Below are positions 23,830 through 34,940 of a stretch of DNA of 64,000 nt, piece by piece (positions within the stretch are counted from its first letter, which is position 1; each line of letters opens with the position of its first letter). A model generated the notes under the pieces. That model searched no databases. It saw only the letters and a program-made list of their open reading frames with translations, and was not told where the DNA came from. The translations under genes and the position numbers were made by a program. This DNA comes from Trametes villosa (taxonomy: Eukaryota > Basidiomycota > Agaricomycetes > Polyporales > Polyporaceae): contig PUDQ02000066.1 of assembly GCA_002964805.2 (NCBI GenBank), positions 1,054,001 to 1,118,000 of the forward strand, given 5' to 3'.

Positions 23830-24198
23830 ATAAGCGGGGCGGGCGCAGAGCAAGCGAGGGGCGCGCAGACGGGTATGACAGGCGCGAGGAAGGAGGCAGA
23901 GACGCGGATTAAGGAAGTCGGAACACTGAGGGATGGCGCCAACAGTGGATTCGATGGGCGTAACGGCGGGAGAGTTGGCGGGAAGGTGGACGCGCGGCGC
24001 CAACGAGGCGTTTGATGATATTCACACGCACTCTTGCAGCGCGCACTCCCGGATGTGGTGTATTACTGCGCGCCGCCGCGCACCGGCCCACCGTGCGCGC
24101 TGATCACCGGGGCGGACGCCGGCTTTCTCATCTATGACGGGCACGAGGAGCGCGGGGGACGCGGCGGGCGGGGAGCGGCTGCTGACGGCGCACGCGAT
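23830..24198. other. GC-rich spacer, no supported gene
   Basis: Increasingly GC-rich DNA leading into a tandem duplication; frames present are compositional. Confidence 0.45.
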
Positions 24199-24510
24199 GA
24201 GGAGGCGGCGGCATGCGAGGCGGTGCTGACGGCGGGCGCGAGCTAGGCGCGAGGGGCGGCGGGCGCGAGGGCGCGGGCAGTATCGGGAGTGGCGGAGAGA
24301 TACGGTACGCGGACGGACTTGTGCTCGAAGACAAGTCTGTCCTGGTGTGCGCGAGAGGACGGGGCGGCAACGCGAGGAGGCGGCGGCATGCGAGGCGGTG
24401 CTGACGGCGGGCGCGAGCTGGGCGCGAGGGGCGGCGGGCGGTGAGGGCGGCGGGCAGTATCGGGAGTGGCGGAGAGATACGGTGCGCGGACGGACTAGTC
24501 TGACATGTGC
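24199..24510. repeat. imperfect tandem duplication, about 176-bp period
   Basis: The block starting ggaggcggcggcatgcgagg at about 24201 recurs at about 24377 and stays similar through cagtatcgggagtggcgg to the gcgcgagagg that closes each unit. The first unit carries an extra hairpin tip (tgtgctcgaagaca) inside ggacggact...agtctg, where the second has a direct ggactagtct junction. Confidence 0.75.
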
Positions 24511-24540
24511 GCGAGAGGTCGGCGCCCAGTTGGCGGGCTA

Positions 24541-24617
24541 AGCGCCGGACTTGTGCTCGAGCACAAGTCCGGGGCGTCTAATTGGCACCAGGATGACATA
24601 GTCGAACTGAAGCCCCT
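24541..24617 (+). repeat. left remnant of interrupted SINE-like repeat (copy 2)
   Basis: The segment holding the palindrome, then gatgacatagtcgaactga, matches the reverse complement of 2888-2962. The rest of this repeat copy resumes beyond the transposon at 34890, which shows that the transposon lies inside it. Confidence 0.7.
24545..24572. repeat. 28-bp perfect palindrome (second copy)
   Basis: Same hairpin as at 2933-2962, centred on CTCGAG, arms ccggacttgtg. It lies in the left part of the interrupted SINE-like repeat flanking the transposon. Confidence 0.85.
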
Positions 24618-25017
24618 CGATATGATCTCTCAGGCCTTATTAGGCCTTTTCCCCTCGCTCGCGGAAACATGTAGCTATTCCTTTATTCCAGAAATAGTCA
24701 CCCCCATCAGTCCGCCCCATCACGTCCGTGATGGGCGGAGTCCTCCGGAGGTACTGTACAGTTTCTCGCTTACTCGCCCACGCGCCTTTCGTCCGAGCGT
24801 ATCGTAACACGTGTCCTCCTCCATCAGCGCTGCCCGCCCTCCTCCCGCCCTCTCCCGCCCTTTCTTACCCTTTTCGGATTATCTCTTCGGCTACGTACTC
24901 CTCCTTATCGCTCTCCCTTTTCGGCGATCAGGCGTCCCATGTAATCTAATCAATCACCTCCTGGCCGGCCGGGGAACACGTGCGCGCCGGCCTCCCTCGC
25001 GCGCCCGCCCGCGCGCC
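24618..25017 (+). repeat. left 400-bp terminal inverted repeat
   Basis: Begins cgatatgatctctcagg, passes ggccttattaggcc (a short palindrome) and ends in a gcgcgccc-rich stretch. It is the reverse complement of 34490-34889 with one mismatch seen by eye. Confidence 0.92.
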
Positions 25018-25708
25018 CCCTCGCGCGCCCCCTCGCGCCCCGCCCTCGCGCGCCCTCCCCGTACTCTGCGCACGCGATTGCACGTTACATACCGCTACGT
25101 CCTCAACTACCTGCGCTGGTATGTGTTCGTACTCACCCTCTCGGGCGCACGCCTCCGCGCGACCCCTCTCGCGCTTTCCCGCTCCCCGCTTGCACCCTTG
25201 CGCGCACGCTTCCTCCTTCCCCCACGTGTCCGCCTTCACGGTCTGTATGCTCCAAGGCTCACTCCTCCTCGCTAATCTGCCCGTCGCGCTGTGTCTGCAT
25301 AGTATTCCGCCTCTTCGCGCGCTTCCACCCGCCTACCCGCGCCCAGGTTGTTGCCTCTCCCCTCAGTGTCTCCGCTCGCTTGCACTGTACGCGTTGAGTA
25401 TACACAACTACATGATCACGATAGCTTTCCTTGTTAGTCAGTATAACACAATGTCCAGATTCTGTGCCCATACCTATAGGACCAAAGGAAGGCTACAAAA
25501 CTTGTAAAGCAATACATTAATGTCATTACTAGAACCGGAGGATTAACACGATGAAGCGCCGAGCGCCCAAGTTTGTTGAACATCCCCTTCCTTCCTTCCC
25601 ACGCCCGTTGCCTTCCTGCCACGTCGCTGTGCACGTCGCCCTCGCTGTCCACGTTCTCCTGCTACCCGCCCTCGTTCTACGCGCTCCGCAACAGGCCCTC
25701 AATGCGCC
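25018..25708 (+). other. transposon interior, presumed transposase promoter and leader
   Basis: GC-rich then CT-rich DNA between the left repeat and the transposase start codon. No separate gene was seen. Confidence 0.5.
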
Positions 25709-28700
25709 ATGTCCTTCCGCCAGGGGCGCTCTACCGGCTCCTCTAAGATTCAGGTAACCTATGGGCGGGGCATCGGCCGTCGGCCACGGCAGCAATCTCG
25801 CTCTATCCAAGACGCGAAGAAGGCTTTCCAGGTCACCCTCAAGAAATACAAGGAGCGCGTTGCAGGTGCGTTGTCAATATACTCATTGAGCCGCGCTGAC
25901 GCTGTATGTACTAGGCCTCGACTACGTTGCCCGGGAGGAAGCCGCGAAGATGAATGTCGACCTTGAGGGCTGGGAAGACGACCCCGTCCTCTTCCCCATT
26001 CCGCCTGGAGATGAAGGTGTCCTTGCCAGTCACGCGGGAGGGGAAGCCGAGCTTTGCAGGCAGCTGCTCGAAGATAAACGGTGCGCCTCATGCTCGCCCG
26101 CCTGCGACAGCACTAACATCCTCGGTGCAGGGTCCGACGTGACGGTCGAACCCGCCAGGACCGTACGGAGAGCCGCAACGTGCAGTGGCGCACGCAGCTC
26201 CCCGCGCTCGTCGACGCGTACCTGATGTGGAAGCACAACGCGCCAGTGGATGCGCCAGCATCCTCCAGTGAAAGCGACGGATTGCGCGGCCACCACCCTT
26301 CCTCACACCCCCATGATTCCGGCGCGCCTGCCGATGAGTCATCTCCGCCCACGCCCGGGGGCGATGATTCGGGAGGTTCCACGCAGAGCCGCGACTGGTC
26401 GGTCCTCAAGATCGAGTTCTTTTGTACGTACGTCTACCGTTGAGCGTTATCAATTCTGACCCCTTGCAGCTTCTTCCACGACGACTTGCACGTTAGCGAC
26501 ACCCTCCGAGCTCCCCAACGTCGCGCTCGCTCGTGGGGGGTTCCTTGGTGTCGCGCCGGTCTTTCCTACTGCCGCGCTGGCATTCGACGTGCTAGAAGCC
26601 TACCGACAGATGCACGGCGCTTGCCTGCGTCTGAGTATCCAGGCCTTCTGTCAGGCTCTGTCCGCCCTCCATCATGTGAGTATCCAGAAGCAGGATGCAC
26701 TGTTAATCACGTCTCTGACCTTTGAACTACAGGTCCCCTTTCGTCGCGTCTTTCCGGAACAATTCTCCATCGCCTTCGACATCTACCTCGACATCCTCCA
26801 CGAGGTCGATACCCGCGTCGCCGTCGCTCTGTCCCGCAACACCCCGGACTGGCGAATGCTCAACGTATGCCCCCCTTGCATGTATTCTCTCGACAATGAA
26901 GACCCCCTCGACTTCACCTTGCTCGCTACCATGGACGGCAACTCCTCCTTGAAGCTGGTCGACGACTCGTTCCGGAGCGGCCAAGCACAATTGGACACGC
27001 GTACGTGGCGCACGGACCTCTTCATCGATCCCTCCGACATCGACCAATTCAAGGACGAGGTTGCTAGCAGTCAGGTAGGGGGTGCCTCATCTCCGCTGCA
27101 CGACGCTGACCTTCCGAAACTGCACAGAAACCTCAGGTGGGCGGGCCCGATAACCCCTTCCGCGCCTTCCCCAGCGCTCCGACGACGGCCCCCGCTGCGG
27201 CCGGAGTTGCACAGCCCAACCCGCCTGATGCATCTATGGATCTTGATGCTGATGGCGAAGCGGAGGAGCGCGCGTGGGTCCTCGGAGACAAGGGCCCGGA
27301 ACCCGCAGTCGCCGCGGTCGAAGAGCCCTGCGACTCGAAGTCGGTCTGCGCCGAGCGCTGGCGCAACGCGGGTCCGGAGGCACGCAAGAAGATGTTCGCC
27401 TTGTTCCAGGCCACCGGCGTGTTCGCCTGCCTCTGCCGGCACGGGCATGTCTTGCTAATGTGTGATATGATCCGTAGCGGCGAGTTGTAAGGCCATTTCG
27501 CCGCTATCCCAGTATTCATTCTAACGTCTATTACAGGATGAAGTATCCGCTCGGTATCGTCAAGAAGCTGCTCGACGTCTACGGTCCGGAAGTACGGATC
27601 AAGCTCGGTTACGACATCGGCTGCGAGTTCGACAAGACGCTCAGGAGCAGCTCTCTCGCGCCCCGCGCTGCAGAGGCTGTCACTCTAGTCGTCCCCGCCT
27701 TCCACGGGCATTCTCACAACCGCGGCTGCCAAGTGCAGTGGCATCCCATGTACATGCAGGGCGTCGGGAAGGAGGACTTCGAGGGAAGCGAGCGCTTCTT
27801 CTCGTTCTCGAATGGGCTCGCGTCGGGTACACGCCTCTCGACTGCGTTCCATCGTCATCAGGCGATCGAAGGAATGGTCGGCTTCTGGACACAGGAGAAG
27901 CACGCGTCGTCAGGTACGCCTTGCCCGATCCCGCGTGTGCAAGCTGACAGTATCTTCCCAGGCAAGTTCATCTTCAACAACTACCGCCAGGCACTCGCCA
28001 TCATCGAAGACGGCGAGCGGGCGCTCGATCTCTACTCTCGCGATCTCAAGACGACGCCCGCGGACTACGAGCGGTACCTCGAGGAGGAGCGCGAATATCT
28101 CCGGAATCTCAAGGCCGAACCGCGCGAGCTCACGCTCAGGTTCGAGTACATACAGGCCTTACAGGAGCTCGAGCAGCAAGGGTGGGTTTTCGATTGCATA
28201 GTGCTAGTTTCATGCTAACCAATATTCCAGGGTGAGGGATCGCGAGACGATCAGCATGTACAAGAAGCTGGACTACCTCATCACGCGCGAAGGGTATACC
28301 AAGAAGCAGATCGAGAGCGTCACGCGCGAGTACGTGAACGCGCAGAAGCGCGTCCAGCGCGCGGAAGAGAGCGTCAAGTGTCTCGAAGACGCCCTCGACA
28401 TCGACAACCGCTGGCTCCCGACGAGCCCGGAGTACATGGAGATGGCGAAGGAGCTCGCGATCCGCAAGTATCGCTGCAGCCTCGACAGCCTCGAGCGGCT
28501 CGTCGTCCAGCGGCTGTTCGAGCTGAAAAAGCTCGGGATGAACGGCCTCGGTGAGTCGACTGATACCCCAGCTTAAGGCTGCTCCCTAACCGGCTCTTTA
28601 CAGGTTACAAGCTTCGCGAGAAGATCGGCCACGCGCTGAAGGCGCGCGCGGAGGCTATACGCAACGCGCTCAACACGTACAACAAGCAGGCGGCGGCGCT

Positions 28701-29331
28701 ATCGCCTCCTCGTCCTCAGCTGACCTGGACCGACGTCATGAATATGGTGTCGGTCGGTGAGTTCGACCTCCTCCGCGACGCGCGCGAGGACATTCGCAGC
28801 AAGCCGTGGGCCCAGCGCGCGAATCGCGACGCGATGGCCGCCTACTTCAACGTCAAGCGCGCGCGCGAAGAAATTCGCCGCTTGAACGTTGAATTGTCCC
28901 GCCTGTTCTCGTTCATGGTCGACGAGCACGTAGATTACCTCGCCGCCATCCAGGAGCTTAGTACAACTAACCCCGCCCTGTCGAAGGAGCTCGCCGTTCG
29001 GCATAGGTACCGCGACGCCGTCAATGCGCGCGTGGTCGCCTGGCTTTGGAAAGCGTCTCGACTTCCAGGCTTCTCCGGTCGCCTTGTGTATGGCCATTGC
29101 CAGGGGCGCGAGAAAGCGTCGGTAGGTAGCATCTCCCTTCCGCCCTGGGCATCGCGCACGGGGTCGGAAGATGTCGGCGACCGCGAGGAGGTGGACGACG
29201 CCAACGACGTCGTCGACGAGCCCGAAGACGGTGCCGGAATCCCGGGCGTGGGCGGAGCAGGGTTGTCGGTGCGATTCGTCGGGTTTGTCGACGGCCTGGA
29301 TGGGGAGCCGGCTTCGGGCATTTTGGACTGA
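25709..29331 (+). CDS. KDZ-superfamily transposase, CxC1 type
   Basis: Ten exons (25709-25865, 25915-26080, 26131-26423, 26470-26675, 26733-27074, 27128-27486, 27537-27913, 27962-28181, 28231-28550, 28604-29331) join in phase into 1055 residues without disruption. Landmarks in order: a basic N-terminus; the helical region with RVFPEQFSIAFDIYLDIL; VCPPCMY; LLATMDGNSSLK (first catalytic Asp); FACLCRHGHVLL; KLGYDIGCEFDKT (second Asp); AFHGHSHNRGCQ; and EDFEGSERFFSFSN with HRHQAIEGMVGFW (Glu region). This arrangement is diagnostic of KDZ transposases; the lone C-x-x-C module marks the CxC1 type. A long charged coiled-coil C-terminal region follows. It converges with the cargo genes. Confidence 0.93.
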
Positions 29332-30454
29332 TCATGTACTCTCCCTCGCTGTTCGTCTGTCTCCGCATGTCTCTGTATACCTGTATCCTCGTCTACATAT
29401 GCATTCTTGTTCATAGTGCACGAACATTCAGTCAACCTGCCAAGTACCTTGACAGAGATCTCGGGGATTTATGTCCTCTGCGTAAAGTCATACTCACCTA
29501 GGCTCGCAATCGTCTGTAGATGTACTTGCCCCGGTGTGTGCATGTACTTGCTGCACCCGACTACGACTGCACGCACGCGATAGTACGGGCACGCCTTCGC
29601 CGCGGCATGTACTCGCTGCACTCGTCGCGATGATTCACCGTGTGTGCACGCGCGCGGTAGTATGTGCACGTACATGTCTATGCATGACATCGCGAACACT
29701 CGTACTCTCGCGCGGGCGTGAGTACGGTTCTCACTTCGTACATACAGCTTCGTATCCGGACACCCTCAGGACGTTACTCGAGCCCGGCGTATGTCGTATG
29801 AACATTGGCCGTATAGTGCAGACTGGCGTTCGTAATGATAAAGCAGGACCCGACATGCAACCTCGTTCCGAGACGACGTCTTACGAGCTAAGGAGAAGAT
29901 GCATTACCGTGTCCGTCGTGCTGCAAGACCTCCCGCCACCGTCACCTCTACTGCTCCGGGAACTCGCATTTCACACCTGGCAGGACTCGCGGGCATTTAT
30001 GAAAATGGCAAGTAAAGCATGAAATTGCAAACGGCGTTGTTCACGCGGTATGAGCATAGGTGAAGGGTACTAAAGGACGGTCGTTGTAAGGTGCATAGTA
30101 GAGTAAGGTATGCTATGTGCAGGGATGGAGAAGCTGGGAGAGACTAAGTGAGCGGGGGTAGAGTATATACAGCACGAGAGCAGATGCGAAAGCAGGTACT
30201 AGACGATTAGAGGGGCTATACTGGACGAGGCAGAGCGGAGAGGCATAGATCGTGCATATGGGAGAGAGAGAGAGCGAACTAAAGAGAGACTAAGCGAGGG
30301 GAAACGAGTGGTTGGGGACGGGATGACGGGATGAGAGCGAATGTATAGTAGCGAGACGAGGACGTGAGAACGGTGAGCAGAGAGGGACCGCGGAGGACGA
30401 CGACGACGCCGCCGGAGCATCGTGTATGGCTCCGGGCGAGGACGACGGGATGGT
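29332..30454. other. transposon interior, no supported gene
   Basis: AT-richer spacer between the convergent transposase and cargo genes; both 3' untranslated regions should lie here. Confidence 0.5.
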
Positions 30455-30650
30455 CGTGCGGCGACGTAGACGAGCGCGTGGCGGCGCGAACGTTCGCGCG
30501 GGGATGTCGACGATCGCGCAGTGGCGCATCCGTTCGCGCGACGATGTCGACGATCGCGGAACGGCGCCGCCCATCGCGCAACGCTAACGACCGGTGCGAT
30601 ACGCCGACGCCTACGTGACGTCTACGATCGCGCGGCCACGCCAGCGCCGG
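30455..30650. repeat. short tandem palindrome-rich repeats
   Basis: Several near-copies of gatgtcgacgatcgcg separated by cgttcgcgcg-type palindromes, unit length about 40-48 bp. They lie just beyond the stop codon of the cargo gene. They may be transposase-binding subterminal sites or simple expansion. Confidence 0.5.
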
Positions 30651-30660
30651 ACCACCGCAC

Positions 30661-32196
30661 CTAAGCGTTCGCCGCGGGCTCGTTCACCCGAGCACGCTTC
30701 GCAGGCGGCGCGGCACGCTCCTCGGACGTGCCCTCAACCTCGTCGACGACGGTCTTCTTGGCGGCGGCCTTCTTGCGGGGCTTGCCCGCGTCGTTGCGCT
30801 TCTTGCGGGGCTGCCCCGCGTCGCTGCGCTTCTTGCGGGCGGGCGCATCCGCCTGCTGCTCTTCGTATTCCTGCTGGATAGCGGCGAGTTGAACGGGGGA
30901 GAGGGCGACGAACTTGCACTTGCGAGACTTGAGGGCGTCGCGGAGCTCCTTGAGGGGCGCGAGGCTGTTACTGAGCTCCGACGGGTTGCACCACGCGCTG
31001 TGGGTCCACCCGATCAGAGTGACGCCGTGCTTGATTTGGATGTCGCGGGTGAAGTTGACGTAGCTCATTTGGGCGGTCGGGTCGTTCGTGATCTCGACTA
31101 GGGGACCGCGCGGGGATATGAGTCAGAGTTCATGCAGCAGACGATGGCGTTCGTACCTAGGCCCTCAAGGATCATGTCGCGGATTTCCCCCTTCAGGAAC
31201 TGAACCTTCTCCCCGGAGTTCCGCAGCTGGGCTGAAGACGGTGGTGAGTTGAGGTCAGTATGGTGAGCGTGGACGACTTACAGTAGTAGTCCGACCCCGA
31301 GATCGCGAAGGCCTCTGCGAGGGCGCCGATCTTCTCGGGGTCGAACTTGCGCACGTTCCCTATGAGAAACTCTTCGAGGTCGGGGTGAGAGTAGAACCAG
31401 CGGGGCTTGAGGGTGAAGTCGGCGTTGTTCCGGACGACGCATAAAAAGGATTCGACCCCCACACGGGCCTGGAGACCCGTGAGCTGGCCGTCTAAGCGTC
31501 AGTGATGGGATTTCGTAATGATGAAATGGCTCACCAGCTGCGCGACTTCTTTGAGCACGAAGTTGACGTCTTGGGTGCGGCTTCGCTGATCGAGGCGGAG
31601 GCCGACCTGCAGCCCCTCGCGATGAGCAGCAAGCTCGTCGATGTACTGCTGCTTCTCCTCCTCCGTGAGCGAGGCGTACCTCTCGCGCTGGGTTTCGGCA
31701 AGCTCGACGACACTCTGGCCCCCTGCGAGCGGGTGTTAGCGGGGGTCGCGATCTCGATCATGACAGATGGCGTACCTTCTTCAGCCGCGACGTGATGCAA
31801 GAACGCATTATATCCGTTCGGCTTGCGGGGCGCGGAGTGGAGCTTGAGCGCACCTGAGAACATCCTATTGAGGAAGTGCTCGGGTGTGCGGCCGTGGCGC
31901 GCGGCGAGGTCAGAAGCGAAAAGGACGGCCTGTTCGTACCACTGCTCGATCGATTCCTCAATGGTATCTTGCTTCGCCTTCCGTTGCGCCGCGATGTCGA
32001 CACGCTGCTGATACGACAGGACGGGTGCCTGCCTCCTGGGGGCAAGCGGCGGGGCCGAGGCACGATGCTGGCAGGTGCTCCGTACGCAACAGGCATGTCG
32101 GGTGTCGAGCAGCGGGTCGGATTCGCAGCGGGCGGTGCGACGTACAGGAAGACGTGGGTTCTTGACACACCCTCGAGCTTCTCGCCAGCTTTTCAC
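30661..32196 (-). CDS. transposon cargo protein with C-terminal GW/PSxL domain
   Basis: Exons 32196-31776, 31722-31535, 31483-31282, 31231-31157 and 31097-30661 join in phase (about 440 residues; the start is uncertain because an upstream intron is possible near 32070). Order: basic N-terminus and LSYQQRVDIAAQRKAKQ; PNGYNAFLHHVAAE; a Glu/Arg helix; VGVESFLCVVRNNADF with PRWFYSHPDLEEFL; FLKGEIRDMI; then a domain beginning AQMSYVNFTRDIQIKHGV, LIGWTHSAWCNPSELSNSL and CKFVALSP. It ends in a Lys/Arg-rich nuclear-type tail (RKKRNDAGKPRKKAAAKK). From memory, similar proteins are numerous in agaricomycetes, without known function. A short relative of the C-terminal domain stands alone at 40.8 kb. A DNA- or chromatin-binding role is an inference from the basic tail. 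Confidence 0.8.
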
Positions 32197-32321
32197 GTCT
32201 TCCTGGCGTGGTGTGTTGCAAATCGACTGAATGAGAAATTGCCGACATCAGCACGAGGACACACAGCCGTACAACCGAGCCTCCGAAACGGATACAGACA
32301 TTACATAGCAACGCATTTGAC

Positions 32322-33918
32322 TCAACCCATGGAAGGCACATCCGCCATGATCGCAGCCACAAGCTCATCAGCCTGCCCATCGTCGAGCTCCCAGGACGTC
32401 TGGATAATGGCGAACCAGTCCTCCACGGGAGTAGAGGTGATCAGGTCGCGGGGGCAGCGGTGGGTGAGGCGGCCGAGCTGGTACTTCTGAATGACGTTGT
32501 CGGTCGCCGGGCCGATGATCGAGAAGTGAGCCAAGCCTGACCGCTGTGGGACCGGCGACGACGAAGCGACGACGCGAGACCAGTTCGCCGCAGCGTGAGA
32601 CGGACCCGGCGAGGCGGGAGGCGACGACCAATCGCTGACCGACATCGACGCGACAGATGACAGGATGCTTGCCGACGTAGTCCTGCTAACCAATTCCGGC
32701 GACTTCGCAGCCCGCTTGCTCGAGCTAAGCGGGGTCATGGGGCTGCGGGCATGGAGACGTGTCGGCGGAGGGGTGGATGGCACTGGGAACCGGGCTGGGG
32801 CCAACGTGGCCGCAGGCTTGATGGGAAGCGGGGAGGACACCGCAACGTCGGCGGCCACGGAGTTGGGCCTAGTCGCCGACGACACAGTGGGCTCGATAGG
32901 CGGAAGCCCCTCCAGAGCGCAGAACGGGGCTGGACAGATGGCGTTAGTAGTGTCGATGACAAGAGGGGGACGACGTACCCAGCCTCAGCTCCGAAAGCTG
33001 CCTATGGAGCTCCTCCATCTCGTCGTCCTTGCGCGCGAGTGTCTTCTCCAGCTCACGGATGCAACGCCGCAGGTAGAGCGGGTCGTCCTGCTGGCTGATG
33101 GACGACCCTTCGCGACGGGAGTGACCACCGCGGTCGGACGGCGTCGAGGACTTCGCCGCCCACACCATGTCCTCGAGCTCGCCGATAGCGCGCCCGTAAC
33201 AGACATAGTGGGACGTGCCCGGGTTCGGCTTGGGGAGGAAAGGGCGCTGGGCGGGAACGAACACGGGCGTCGAGGGCAGCCTCTCGCGGAAGTCGATGCC
33301 GGACGCCTTAAAGGCTTTGTCCCAGCGGCGGAGAGTGGGCAGCCCGATCGCCTCGGTGAACTGCTGGACCATCTCCGCAACGGCGAGGTTGGTCTTCGGC
33401 CACTCCGACGTAACGAAAGGCGGGAGGTATAGGTCGATCTTGACGTGCTCGAGAGCGAGCGGCTGGCCAGGGCGCACAGTGCCGTCGGTATGGAGGATCG
33501 TTGTGGCGCCTCCCGTGACGAGGTCCAGCATCGCGGCCTGAAAGGAATGAGCGTATGCCAGCCATCACTACTAGACTAGACCTACCGTATCAAACAGCAG
33601 GTCTTTGAGGCGTTGCTGCAGAAGGAGCCGCTCGCGGCTTCTGGCTTGCTGGTCCGACATCTCCGAGTCTCGGATGTTGGTGAAAAAGGGGTGGAAAGTG
33701 GCGGGCGGGGCGGGCTTGAGGGCCTCCCTCTGGGCTCCGGCCACGAACCATGCGAGGTCAGCGAGATCGAAGCGTTCCTTGAACTGCTCGTAGACGAGGC
33801 CTTCGCCCAGGAAGGACCTGAGTGTCGCCAGGCCCCGCGCGTTGTACTTGAGCGAGCTGATGGATACCCCGTCCGGGGAAACAGCGACGTCGCCAGTGCG
33901 GGGGGTGTTGCCAGTCAT
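32322..33918 (-). CDS. transposon cargo protein with central coiled coil
   Basis: Exons 33918-33586, 33537-32979 and 32929-32322 join in phase into 499 residues. The N-terminal domain (LATLRSFLGEGLVYEQFKER, LADLAWFVAG) leads into VTGGATTILHTDGTV and LEHVKIDLYLPPFV. A short coiled coil follows (RCIRELEKTLARKDDEMEEL). The next 130 residues are Ser/Pro-rich and probably disordered. The last 60 form a compact acidic domain (LGRLTHRCPRDLIT, EDWFAIIQTSWELDDGQ). No known domain recognised. Its position inside the element, 126 bases upstream of the other cargo gene on the same strand, and its intact frame suggest that it moves with and may serve the transposon. Confidence 0.75.
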
Positions 33919-34489
33919 GTTGGAAGTGCGGGGAACGATGAGGAGTAGGCTGAGGGGGCTCGGACGACGACGGCCACGTAGTGGTCAGAAAGAGAGAGAG
34001 CGTGGGAAGCCTATCCGTTCAACAGACACAGGGATAAGCGCCTCTCGCTTGGCGTGATCTCGCCTTGCCTTCTATCCGATCTTAGTGACCTAATTGATGT
34101 ATTAGTTCACACTTACAGACACTCTACTTGTAACTACAATGCACGTTATTAAGGCCGCGCGACGGAAAGGCGGGAGCGGAAGGCTGAGCACATGTAGTAC
34201 AATAGTGTGCGCGCAGGCGGGAAGACGGAGGGCGGAGGCAAAGAAGAGCCTAATGTGGCGAGCGCGCGCAAAGCTGAGCAGGCGAGCGCGAGGCGAGAGG
34301 ACGCGCTGAGGGGCGCGCAAGGGAAGGGAAGGGCGTGCGAGGGAAGGCGCGAGGGGCGGGGAAGGCTGCGCGAGAGTAGAGGAGAGGGCGGGGCGCGAGG
34401 GGGGGCGCGAGGAGAGGGGGAAGGTAGCAGCGCGAGGGGGCGCGCGGGGGGCGCGCGAGGCCGGCGCGCGAGGGGGCGCGCGATCGGGC
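33919..34489. other. transposon interior, presumed cargo-gene promoter
   Basis: Purine-rich, GC-rich DNA between the cargo gene start and the right inverted repeat. No gene seen. Confidence 0.5.
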
Positions 34490-34889
34490 GGGCGCGCGGG
34501 CGGGCGCGCGAGGAGGCCGGCGCGCACGTGTTCCCCGGCCGGCCAGGAGGTGATTGATTAGATTACATGGGACGCCTGATCGCCGAAAAGGGAGAGCGAT
34601 AAGGAGGAGTACGTAGCCGAAGAGATAATCCGAAAAGGGTAAGAAAGGGCGGGAGAGGGCGGGAGGAGGGCGGGCAGCGCTGATGGAGGAGGACACGTGT
34701 TACGATACGCTCGGGCGAAAGGCGCGTGGGCGAGTAAGCGAGAAACTGTACAGTACCTCCGGAGGACTCCGCCCATCACGGACGTGATGGGGCGGACTGA
34801 TGGGGGTGACTATTTCTGGAATAAAGGAATAGCTACATGTTTCCGCGAGCGAGGGGAAAAGGCCTAATAAGGCCTGAGAGATCATATCG
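34490..34889 (-). repeat. right 400-bp terminal inverted repeat
   Basis: Reverse complement of 24618-25017 with one mismatch seen by eye; ends ggcctgagagatcatatcg. Confidence 0.92.
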
Positions 34890-34940
34890 TCTGTCGAGGC
34901 TAATTAGATCGGAAGTGTGGGACGGCCAGGTGCGGTCGGT
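34890..34940 (+). repeat. right remnant of interrupted SINE-like repeat (copy 2)
   Basis: tctgtcgaggctaat, then cggaagtgtgggacgg, matches the reverse complement of 2829-2880 with few differences, completing the repeat whose other half lies at 24541-24617. Confidence 0.75.

Larger units (their letters stand above)
24618..34889. mobile_element. complete 10.27-kb KDZ DNA transposon with two cargo genes
   Basis: Two inverted copies of about 400 bp bound a unit with a CxC1-type KDZ transposase on the plus strand (25709-29331) and two genes converging on it on the minus strand (32196-30661 and 33918-32322). I found one mismatch between the repeats by eye (about 24792 against 34713), which points to a recent insertion or recent homogenisation. 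The unit interrupts a SINE-like repeat known from 2.8 kb. A target-site duplication could not be fixed because the repeat's own cgatatgatc sequence overlaps the element ends. KDZ transposons are cut-and-paste-type elements with RNase H-fold transposases; whether both cargo genes are needed for mobility is unknown. Confidence 0.88.
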
